Part shown: positions 10,491 to 19,761 of the stretch, in pieces
Layout of the letters: the number at the start of each line of letters is the position of its first letter
How positions within the stretch are numbered: position 1 is the first letter of the stretch
NCBI GenBank assembly: GCA_947683425.1
Contig: CANTUQ010000055.1
Span: forward strand, 23,306,001-23,370,000
DNA length: 64,000 nucleotides
Direction of reading: 5' to 3'
Origin: Excoecaria cochinchinensis
Lineage: Eukaryota; Streptophyta; Magnoliopsida; Malpighiales; Euphorbiaceae
Made by a program: the position numbers and the translations under genes
The notes under the pieces: generated by a model
Seen by the model: only the letters and a program-made list of their open reading frames with translations
What the model was told of the DNA's origin: nothing
Databases searched by the model: none

Positions 10491-11840
10491 CTAAGCACTA
10501 CCGCCACTCTCGCTAGCCAGATGCTTAAGCCCTCGTGTCCTATTATCATAAGCTGCACTAACAACCCATCGCTTGTACTCGCTGGTGGAAGCGGTGGAAT
10601 GAACTCCAAATTGGGGTATAACTGTCTTCATAGGAAGCCGGTTCCATAGCTCATGGTAGCGGGAGGCAAAGGTGACGGAAAAGGTTCCTCCCCGGAAAGA
10701 CAATGGGACTCTCACCATGTCTTGGGTCATCCCAAGCTGACGAGTGCACCGGGCCGTAATATAGAAAGTGGCCTAACGAAGCCCACAGAGGGGAACACAC
10801 CCCGAAGACCCGTCAATGACTGCATGTGGGAGAGGAAGCCAAGCAGCCATAAAGCGGATGTCATCGTCTGATATCTCGCCAAATCTGGCGATGCCCTCAT
10901 TAAGAGATAAAAGTGTATACAATCATTGGCGTGGGAGAAAGTGCCTCGACGAGTATTGTGCAATGACTCAGGGAGGTGGCTCTGATAACATTTTCAGTTT
11001 CTCTTGCAGCCAAATCTGAAAGAAAAAAAAAAGAAGAGGAAAAAAATAAAAGAAAGAAAAAAAGAGAAGAAAAAAAGCCGCTGGGGTAAGTAGGATTTAC
11101 TTCAGGCAAAAATTAGGCAAAGGGTTGTGTGAAAACCCGAAAGGGCGCACTTCCCGCTAAGAAAAGCTAGTGCGAAAATCCACAAGGCACGCATTACCTT
11201 TAAAACAATGACATACCTAAACGAGGAGAGGGCTCCCGACGAACGTAGAAGAAGATCCAGAATGGACCGAATCCAAGCCTAGGATAGTCTCGGCCAGAAT
11301 AAAGGGGAAGGGGGTCAGCTCATGGTGAAAACCATCCAGAATTCCGAATAGACAGGGATCACCAACCAAATCCTCTGAGCTTACAACCAGAAATCTTACC
11401 ATGCAAAATAAGAAAATAATGCTTACTTGGTAGGTTGGGACATCGGAGAATCTGTCCAGCGCCTCGATCAGTGGTTCCATGGAAAATATTAAGCCTTGCG
11501 GAACCAATCGAGCAACTTCAGAAGGAGGTAAACCCAAAGAAAGGGCGATGTCTCGGGGTTGGACTAGGTCGTAAAAGGGAATGCAAGGGTGAGTATTGAT
11601 AGGATACCTTGCTCCGGCGATAGCAGCTAGCTCTTCGAGCAGGGGGCAAAGTTCCTGGTAGGTGAATTTGAAAACGTGGAATTGAGGGTTCCAGAAATGG
11701 GTTGTAGCTAACAGGAGGTTGTGGTCTATTTTAACCCGGCGCAGAAATTTTAGGCCAGACAAGGGGCTAAGCATATTGTTTTCCCAAGTGTGAGAATCAT
11801 CCAGAATTTGGTGCACCTTTTGAATAGAAGAAAAAGACAT
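10491..11840 (-). pseudogene. Antisense gene, element B: DUF7745-like protein, two exons
   Basis: Minus-strand gene between pol and ORF1. Exon 1 is 11840 to 11217; the start at 11840 (MSFSS) is chosen over 11867 because element A starts at the matching residue (52953). Exon 2 is 11015 to 10491. The protein has conserved FHVFKFTYQELCPLLEE, LSLGLPPSE, ILAETILGLD and SPLLV in exon 1, then IWLQEKL, RFMAAWLPLP, PLCGLR, RQLGMTQDMV and FASRYHELW in exon 2. This order resembles plant retroelement-associated DUF7745 proteins. Four point stops interrupt it: TAG at the exon 1 end, two TGA and one TAG in exon 2. Its role is unknown; similar extra ORFs are known downstream of pol in TAT elements. Confidence 0.7.
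11016..11216 (-). other. Intron of the antisense gene, element B (201 bp)
   Basis: On the minus strand the exon end TAG (CAG in element A) is followed by GTATGT. The intron ends after a long pyrimidine tract (plus-strand purines 11019-11085) in TTCTTTCAG, and the frame continues as IWLQEKL. Element C keeps the same acceptor side and pyrimidine tract. The intron contains the conserved CGCACT/AGTGCG hairpin block (11145-11212). Splicing is inferred. Confidence 0.7.
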
Positions 11841-12346
11841 TTTGCCAAAGTCTAAAGTTAAAAACAATGGATGAGAAACAGAAGAAGTTGAAAGGTTCAG
11901 AAAAATCTTGAAATTTGTATAAAAGCTCCACCGACGGCCTACCCGTTCCTAAGAATGGGCAGCCTGCCCGTCGGTCGTTGTCCACCTGCCGATGTGCATG
12001 CATCTTCATACGTCATTATAACGTCATCACCCACGCACATTTAATTTTGCATTGAATGTGGGAGTCAGAACGATAGACGGCCAAGCCGATGGTCGCTCCT
12101 GAAGGCGGTCTGCCCGTCGGTCACGAAATCTATATATGTGACCAATGGCCGACGGGGCAACAGTTTTTTTCCTCCTCTCCTCTTCCCATAACCGACGCCT
12201 TTGATAGTTTTTTGTCGTTTTCTTCCCCTTTTCTTCATATTTTTGCATTTTTAGTGCATTTTTGTGATTCTTGTATTGTTGTGTATCAACCGGGACCTGT
12301 TTTTTATACATGTTTCATTCCTCTTCTTCGATTTTCCACAATTCAG
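11841..12346. promoter_or_regulatory. Putative bidirectional internal promoter and first exon of ORF1 transcript, element B
   Basis: On the plus strand a perfect CCCGTCGGTC box at 12113-12122 is followed 8 bases later by TATATATG (12131-12138). Another perfect box is at 11967-11976. On the minus strand GGCCGTCGGTGG (11939 down to 11928) is followed by TATACAAAT (about 11921 down to 11913), about 75 bases upstream of the antisense ATG. These are the same modules as in the LTR promoters of A and B. A pyrimidine-rich leader then runs to a CAG/GTCAGT donor at 12346/12347. Confidence 0.55.
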
Positions 12347-13130
12347 GTCAGTAAATAATTTATTATTTCCTTTCTTTCTTTAAGTTAAATTTTAGTGCTT
12401 TCCCTATTTTCTTTCTTTATCTCTATTTTTGTTCTTCCTCGTAATGTTAATATAAGGTAGTGTTAAAATACTGCCCATTTGCCTGGTAAATATTTATTTT
12501 CGGCACGAATATTTAACTTTCCTACTTTTAGTAAATTTAGTTCTTTTAGTTTAATTAAAGCCTTTACCTTTTAGATTAGATCGATATAGGGCCTTGAATA
12601 ATCATTTTTTTGCATATTTAGAGTAAGATTTATTGCCCTTATGCATGATTTTAAAAGCATTGTGACTGTTGGGGCCTGAGGCCTGTTGTATTCTTTTATG
12701 CAGGAAATGGGGCACACCCTTGCCGGGTGCCCATTTTTTATTTTTTTTACTTCTTTTATGGCATTATATTATCAATTTATGCATACGAGATTGTTGAGGC
12801 CTAACACCTATCCCTAGTTGTGAGAAATTTCTTGTTTTGGGGCACGTCTTTTCCAGGATGTTGTCCAATTTTAGTCAATTTTCTCTATGCTGGTTGAAGG
12901 CCTGAGGCCTGTTGTATTGTTTTGCGCAGGAGGTGGGGCATTCCCTTGCCGGGGTGCTGCCCAATTTTTTTATTTATATTATTGATAATTCCTTTTATTT
13001 CTCAAGATGCAAAATTTATCTCGCTTTTTTCCTTCTAGCCTCCTTACTCAAGAGGGTTAAGACGCGTCTCTACTGAGATATTATCGTTCTCTTATCATTT
13101 ACTATTACTAAATTGTCTATTGCTTTACAG
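12347..13130 (+). other. Putative 5'UTR intron of ORF1, element B
   Basis: Starts CAG/GTCAGTAAAT and ends TGCTTTACAG one base before the ORF1 ATG. Element A has the same layout (CAG/GTTAGT at 53440 and TTCTTACAG at 54176). It is AT- and T-rich and contains repeated GGGGCCTGAGGCCTG units. Splicing is inferred from the two conserved ends. Confidence 0.55.
12667..12972 (+). repeat. Tandem hairpin/T-run repeats upstream of ORF1, element B
   Basis: Three units of about 110-125 bases begin near 12667, 12792 and 12893 with GGGGCCTGAGGCCTG or a variant. They end with a hairpin such as GGGCAC…GTGCCC followed by an A/T-rich run of Ts. Element A has two related units at about 53738 and 53845. Confidence 0.6.
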
Positions 13131-13131
13131 G

Positions 13132-15297
13132 ATGCCACCACGCAGACGAGTCCCCCATGGACAGGATGAGCCCCAGGCTCCCGCGTGGATGACTCCAGAG
13201 CTCGGCAGAGATATGTAGTCTTAGCTCAAGTAGAGTTCCGGGCCAGCTGTTTCGTTTTTAGACAGTTCCTAGAGGCTCTGGGGATGGTAGATGAGGTAGA
13301 TATTCTGGTCGCATGAGCGGGTTGGACTGAGTTTATGGCGCCAGCATTCCCCACATATCCCGAGGCAGTGCGACAGGTGCTGGCCACTTTCCACTATGGG
13401 GGGTTCCAGAGATCCAGTACAGAGCCCGGAGTGGTTCAGTTTTGGTTTGACGGTGATCATTTCAGCATCACGCGATGGAGGTTTGCGTAGGCCATGGGTT
13501 TGCCACACGGTCAGGATGTTATGGTACCTCAGAGGGTAGTCAGACGGGACCATTGGGCTGTCGTCGCTCTGCCCGAAGTGCCGTATGACCATGACACGGC
13601 GAAGAGCACGATCTTGATATCGCAGGCGCTTCGATATCTACACAGGGTGCTTTCCAGTTCGTATCTTGGATGGGCCGGTAACCCGGGGTTGCTTAACGCG
13701 GCCGAGATTTGGAGCTTTTGGGCTATGATGATGGGTCGGCGCCTCGACATTAGCCATGAGATACTGGCCAACATGGCCAGAGTTTCTAGGGGTACAGCCC
13801 CATCGGTGATGGTTGGAGGGGTCATTACCCGCTTGCTGCTAGGGCTGGGAGTAGCTCCGTAAAGGCGCTTTGGATGAGAGCATCTATGTGGACGCCCCTG
13901 CCGCAGTATAGATGGGGAGGGTGCTATAAATTCCAGGACAAGCCGAGGCCTTCAGGCTCCTTACTATACATGAGACCCGGCGTGCCTTCGATCTTACATC
14001 CCTAGCCCCGGCTTAGGAGCAGCCTGAGGAGGAGGTGCCGGTACCATCGCAGCCTCAGGAGCAGCCACAGCATCAGGAGGGTCAGCCTCCTCAATTTGAG
14101 CAGTATCAGGAGGGCCAGCCTCCGTAGCCAGAGCATCAGGAGGTCCAGCCTGCCCAGTATGGGATTTCTTAGGAGGTCCAGCCTCCTCCCCTGCAGTAGT
14201 ATGAGGAGCAGCTTCGGACTCCTTCCGATATGGGGATGGAGTTCACCATGGAGGAGTTGTTCGGCGCTTCTCCGACATCGAGAGCACAGCCGACATCGGG
14301 GGCACATGGTCTCCCACCTTCTCCAGCTTCGAGGGTTCAAAGGACTTCTCTCTGACCTTCGCCCAGATTTCACCCCTACACCAGAGGAGATCTGGGGGCA
14401 TCCACCTCCACAGCTCCGCCTCCGGGACAGTCATCAAAGCCGGTTCTACCTCCAGTAGTGCCGTAGCCGGACCTCTCTGAGCTTATAGTTTTCGCGCTTG
14501 CAGCTTTCGAGCGCAGACAGGAGGAGAGGGATAGGGCCCTCCTTGTTCGAATTGAGGAGATAGATAGAGTTCTGACAGAGAGGCTGGACCAACAGCAGGG
14601 ACTGATCCAGGAGCAGGCTAGGGCCATTGATCAGTTGAGGCAGGAGTATGCTGGACTCCCTAGGAAGATGGCAGAGCAGCAGGAGAGGATGGTAGACCAG
14701 CTGAGACAGGAGGTGAGGACCTCCCAGGACGAGGTAGCTCAGGGGCTGGACATGACCCTCCAAATGATACAGGAGTTGATGGATGCTCTCCGCTCGACAG
14801 TGCAGGTGATAGATGGTGCTGTCCACCCTATGACTCGGTATGTCCGGGATTTTCGCGAGCAGACTGAGCAGAGGTTGGGAGGTATGAGTACAACTTCTAC
14901 AGATCAGACTCGCCAGCTGAGTAGGGCCTTCAGATAACTAGGGGGGATGGTCACAGATACCTTACGCTTTATGACGGAGTGTGCCCACCCCTTCTTTGAT
15001 GGATACGCCCAGGTATAGTTCCAGCAGCGGGGTTCAGGGAGGCCGCAGCCATCGTCTGTGCCAGTGGCGATTCCTCCCAGGCTTAAGCTGATGGTGGATA
15101 TATGGGCATCTTAGCACCCAGTAGCGGTAGGGCCTTCTACTTCAGGAGCTAGGCCCTCTACCTCCAGGCCTCAGTCTCAGCCTCGACCACCGACCCAGCC
15201 GCGGCCTCAGCCTCAGCCTCAGTCGCCACCTCAGCCCGTCCACATATATGACGATGAGGACCCTAATGAAGAGATTAGAGATTATCCACCTTTCTAG
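13132..15297 (+). pseudogene. ORF1, element B: extra sense ORF, coiled-coil protein
   Basis: Starts ATGCCACCACGC at 13132 and ends at the TAG at 15295-15297, matching the stop of element A's copy. The N-terminal domain (about 13200-13980) has FWFDG, FSITRWRF, SSYLGWAGNPGLLNAAEIW and SHEILANM segments. It is similar in style to Athila ORF1-type proteins, a tentative link. Pro/Gln-rich repeats (14020-14240) and then a coiled coil of Gln/Arg/Leu heptads (about 14500-14930) follow. The end is a PQ-rich tail with acidic DDEDPNEE. It is broken by a 1-bp deletion near 13206 and many TAGs that are CAG in element A. Function unknown; a structural or RNA-associated role is conceivable. Confidence 0.65.
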
Positions 15298-16570
15298 CCA
15301 TTCAGGGAGTGTGGATGATGTTTTGTTATATTTGCCTTTTAGTTTCTCTCTTATGTTTTCATTTTTGTATATATCGTGTACAAAATTGTTTTATAGTGAA
15401 AAATTGTATGTATGTTTATTTTTCCTCATCCTTGCATGTTATGCTTATATTAATGACAAATGAGTGTACATCTTTATTCACGTTCAAAATAAAGTATTTA
15501 TAATCATAAAAATCAAGAAGATGATAACAAAAGAATAAATAATGGTACAAACTCGTTTATGAACCTTGTAAACAAAAGCAATTCACATAAGGGTAATAAA
15601 AAGTTCTTTGATATGCAGGAACATCTGCTTAATCTTAATCCAAATATGGATATCAATCATGTCAGAAAAATCATGTCAGGGATGTTTACTTTGTGAGTTA
15701 TACAGTGGTTAACAAGGAAATTTCCGACCAAAACCAAGATCGTAGTCAGATAGCGCTGCTCTCCACCTTGCAGATCGTGTAGGGGTTAGCAAGGAACTCT
15801 TGACAACCGGGGTTGCATTCAGATAGTGCTGCTCTCCACCTTGCAGATCGTATAGGGGTTAGCAAGGAACTCTTCACAGCCGGGGTTACAGTCAGATAGC
15901 GCTGCTCTCCACCTTGCAGATCGTATAGGGGTTAGCAAGGAACTCTTCACAGCTGGGTTGCAGTCATATAACACTGCTCTCCACCTTACATATCTTATAG
16001 GGGTTAGCAAGGAACTCTTCATAGCTGGGGTTGCAGTCAGATAGCGCTGCTCTCCACCTTGCAGATCGTATAGGGGTTCGCAAGGAACTCTTCACAGCCG
16101 GGGTTGCAGTCAGATAACGCTGCTCTCTACCTTGCAGATCGTATAGGGGTTAGCAAGGAACTCTTCATGGCCAGGGTTGCAGTCAGATAGCACTGCTCTC
16201 CACCTTGCAGATCGTATAGGGATTAGCAAGGAACTCTTCATAGCCGGGGTTGCAGTCAGATAACGCTGCGCTCCACCTTGCAGATCGTATAGGGGTTAGC
16301 AAGGAACTCTTCACAGCCGGGGTTGCAGTCAGATAGCGCTGCTCTCCACTATGCAGATCGCATATGGATTAGCAAGGAATTTGTATCTTTGCCTTACTAG
16401 TGAAAATGAAACCAGTAGGGACACATACGTCGAATACATCCACCGCTGAGCTAACTGAGATGAAGTCTGCCCAGCATACAGAGCAAAAGGAAAGGATCGT
16501 CCAGGTACGCTTTTCTTCCTTTCTCTCTCTGAATTTTGGCTCACCTAGGCACTTGTGCACTAGCCTTCCC
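15298..16570 (+). other. 3' untranslated region, element B
   Basis: AT-rich sequence to about 15700, then the 73-bp tandem array, then an unmatched stretch 16382-16570 leading to the polypurine tract. No supported coding. Confidence 0.7.
15708..16381 (+). repeat. 73-bp tandem array, about 9 copies, element B
   Basis: The unit begins TTAGCAAGGAACTCTTCACA and includes GTTGCAGTCAGATAGCG, CTGCTCTCCACC and GCAGATCGTATAGGG. Unit starts step 15787, 15860, 15933, 16005, 16078, 16151, 16224, 16297, 16370: 73 bases each except one of 72. The first and last copies are most diverged. TAT/Ogre 3' regions are known for such variable minisatellites. Confidence 0.93.
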
Positions 16571-16585
16571 AAAATTGGGGGCAAC
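16571..16585 (+). promoter_or_regulatory. Polypurine tract, element B
   Basis: AAAATTGGGGGCAAC immediately before the 3' LTR TG. The same tract precedes the 3' LTRs of A and C. It would prime plus-strand DNA synthesis. Confidence 0.85.
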
Positions 16586-18743
16586 TGTAAGCATCGTGTC
16601 CCGGGGCGGTCCAGATCGGAGATTATCCAATAAAGAAATCGATACCTGGTCCCGAATGAGTTGGTGGAACTCAGAAATTTTGATCCTCTGGGCTTATGAG
16701 AAGTAAAAAAGGTTTTATAGGAAAAGGGAATTTGGAAAATTGGGGGTTTTAGCTCGAAATTTGAATTTTTGCTCCAAGGACGGTCTACCCATCGGTCTTT
16801 GAATGTCCCGTCGGTCGTCGAAATCACCGCCTCTCTCAGGGATGGACAACCCGTCAGTAGCTCACAGACTCGTCGGTCGTTAAGGCGGCCACCGCTTTAA
16901 CTCAGGAACACGTGTCCCGTCGGTCAGCAGAGACGGACACGTGTCCCGTCGGTAACTCAGGGATGCCCGTCTGTGAGATTAGGCCTACCCGTTGGTCATG
17001 CCTATAAATAGTAAATCTTTTCATTTTGAAAGGGTTCAAATTTTCTTCGAAAAAAGTCACAAAAAGCAAGTTTAAAAGGGCAAATCTTCCTCTTCTCAAG
17101 TTTTCTTTTCTTTATCTTTATTTTGATTAAGTTCCCATTTTTTCTCACTTTTTCTATGATTTGGTTTCACTTTTAAGTGAATCTATTTTATTTGGAGAAA
17201 GCTAAATCCATTATTTTCATCCATTTGGTGGATTCAGATATTTCAAAAATTCAGTAAAAATTAAGGAGAAATATAGACATTTTTCTTTCTTGGTTTTTTG
17301 GCTTTCTTCTCGTGAGACGCACAAGGTTCAAGTCAACCGAAGTTTCACTCCAGAAAGGTACAATCCGAGGGTAAATATTCTGGACACTCGCTTTATTAAT
17401 CTATCACATTTATTTCTACATTTATCGTATTCATTTATCTTTTACTTATCTTTTATTTAACTTTATTTTGTTTGAAAGTTTTTTATTTAAAAGAAAAGAG
17501 AAGAAGAAGTTTTCTTTTCATTTTTAGAGACCAGGGGCGACCGACGGGATGTAGCTCACCGATGCCCTTCCGTCGCTCGACCGACGGGTAATACACCAGT
17601 TTGTCGTTCGAGCGACGGCGTGTGAGGCCCGTTGACAGTCGGTTGCATGAGGGACGGCCGTCGATCGGCTACCTCCACCTGTCTCTCATTTTTTCCTTTT
17701 TTTCTCTCTATCTAATTCTTATTTTATTTTCAAAATATTTTCAGACAACTTTATTTTTACGTATTTTATTTTTCATTCTTTATGGATGGAGTTTTGTGTT
17801 TCTGGATGGATTGAGGCGCGGAGAATCATCATGCCACCATGGAAAGCCTGTCTTTCGTTTAGTTTTCCTATTTCCTTTTATTTGCTTATTTTATTTTCCT
17901 TATTTCTTATTCAGTTCATGTAATTTTTCATTTTTTTTATTTTATTCCGCATAAAATAAAAATGGATACTTGTTTTATATTAATTAAGATCGGGATTATT
18001 TCATAAAATTAAAGGACCCAATGTCCTGTTTTAGCCAATGGCAATGTCACATAAAATTCATTTTCATAATAAATGCATGTGAGGACCAAAGTTCTCAAAA
18101 TAAATGAATTTCCCGTCTTTTTGTATGTATATCTATATCATACCTTTAAAATGGGAGTTGTATTCCGCTCCTAGTTTTATTGTACTTTAATTTCGAGTAT
18201 TTATTTCATTTACCTTTTTATGTACATTTACCGCTTTTATGTGGATTTTTGTGCTTTGATTAAAAATTTGCATCTCGTGGGAGAGAAAGCGAATTAATAA
18301 ATTCAAAACTTGAATGTAAAGTTAAATCAAGGTAGAAATAGATGCGAAGTCCCGAACCCAACTCTGGTCTTTGGGCTCAACGAGGCGAGAGGTCTATCCG
18401 ATCACTCATTGGAATCTCCAAGACACCTCTTGTGTCCCATCAAAAGGCTTAATTAAAAATCCTAGGCTCCATAGGGTTAGAGGGTCATTCTCAATATTCT
18501 ATTGGGATGATTGCCTCCAAGACCCTTTTGGCTTGCCCAAAATGGATACATGCGTTGTCTTAGGCTCTCCGAGGCGAGAGGAACTTTCCCAATGTTTTAT
18601 TGGGTGGTGACTCCATGAAACCTCCTTGTTGCCCAAAATAGATGCACTTGTAATTCGTTACAAGCTGCCAACAGACCTTCAAATGCCCGATCGCCCTCAA
18701 GCGGGCGGTCAATGGGCACCCTCGGGGTCCGGCGCGCGTCACA
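16586..18743 (+). repeat. Element B 3' LTR (2158 bp)
   Basis: Direct copy of 269-2477, TGTAAGC…GTCACA, with a roughly 50-bp deletion near 17784 relative to the 5' copy. It is followed by target duplication TGCCC. Confidence 0.93.
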
Positions 18744-18862
18744 TGCCCAAAATAGACGCACTTGTAAATACCTTTACAAGTTGCTAACGGATCCTCATCT
18801 TGCCCGATCGCCCTAAAGCGGGCGGTCAAAGGGGTGGCAAGCGGGGTCCGGCGCGCGTCACA
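18744..18862 (+). repeat. Element A 5' LTR, right fragment
   Basis: Continues the LTR broken at 268: TGCCCAAAATAGACGCACTT to GCGCGTCACA. It matches 59752-59870 (shared TCCTCATCTTGCCCGATCGC), whereas B's LTR has a different stretch here. Confidence 0.9.
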
Positions 18863-18863
18863 G

Positions 18864-18881
18864 TGGCGACTCCACTGGGGA
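18864..18881 (+). promoter_or_regulatory. Primer binding site (tRNA-Arg), element A
   Basis: TGGCGACTCCACTGGGGA, the undamaged form of the site, one base after the LTR. Confidence 0.88.
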
Positions 18882-19761
18882 CTCTGATTCGAGACTTTGA
18901 TTTGAAAATACCATTGATTAAGATTTATGATTAAATTTTAGTTTATACTTTCAAATTTGCATTTACATCCCATTAGAGCCTTAGACTATGCTAGATTGGT
19001 CCTTTCTAAACCTCGGTGCATTCCCGAAGCACAACCCTATGTTCACTCAATATAGGGAAGTGTTAAGGATAATCACCAGCCCAAGCCTCGTACCATTTGG
19101 TATATAAAATGGAGACCCCATTGGTCGTTACGCTCACAACGAGCTAGACCCATTGGCAGGGACCATGCTTGGGTAGACCTAAAGTAACACCACCCTTGAC
19201 CAAAACTCACATAATGGCCGTAGATACTTTCCCTATGTAATATGAACCGTAATACCTTGCCTGCTGTATGGGTCCTTATGTATTGGGTGAGTCCAAATGT
19301 CTTGCTTGGTTACCTAGCTAAAGGCTTTCATGCCCTGGTAGGGCCACATCGATATATTTGGATTACTTAAATATGTAATGACCATTTCCCACGCGCTTGT
19401 GCATTAGTTTAGGAGTGTTATACTGCCGGTTTTTCGCCGCGCACCATGCGTGTTCATCGGGTTCCCTATTGACCCATGGGCTAATCCTGCCTAGGGAAGA
19501 GACTATGACCACGTGTGCGGAAGTAATAAGGGTGGAAGGACTTATCTGCTTGTATGTGACTTGCGGGTGTTGCATATCACGATCATGCATTTCATTTGCA
19601 TTCATGCATCATTCTAACTCCTTGTTTCTACAGCCATCATAGATCTGCCCAGGTGGACGAGAGGACCCGCGGGGCGATTGATCCGAACTTTTGTGTCTGA
19701 ATCGCCAGAAAGGGAGAGCTTCTTAGAGAATTGTCCAGAGACCAGTTGTACCGCATCAAAG
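18882..19761 (+). other. Untranslated leader, element A
   Basis: Colinear with B's leader without the MITE. It contains the hairpin CCCTAT/ATAGGG with loop GTTCACTCAAT at 19035-19057 and the TACCATTTGGTA palindrome near 19092. No coding frame supported. Confidence 0.7.

Larger units (their letters stand above)
269..18743 (+). mobile_element. Element B: complete 18.5-kb TAT/Ogre-like retrotransposon
   Basis: Bounded by two direct LTRs (269-2477 and 16586-18743), each starting TGTAAGC and ending GTCACA, and flanked by the 5-bp duplication TGCCC at 264-268 and 18744-18748. It holds a primer site, gag, protease, RT, two RNase H domains, integrase, a minus-strand gene, a plus-strand ORF1, a 73-bp tandem array and a polypurine tract. 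The coding regions contain frameshifts and stops, so it is not autonomous as it stands. The two LTRs differ by about 3-5% in stretches compared by eye, plus a roughly 50-bp deletion in the 3' copy near 17784. It is younger than A, into which it inserted. Confidence 0.93.

Noticed and set aside
11350..11440. GTAAGC within antisense exon 1 as an additional intron
   Set aside because: The residues across it (VSI(I/V)FLFCM…LVGD(P/L)CLFG) are conserved between A and B and fit the family, so it is coding.
15708..16381. Regular repeats that might suggest a CRISPR array
   Set aside because: The whole 73-bp unit repeats with no unique spacers, and it lies in a plant retrotransposon 3'UTR; it is a minisatellite.
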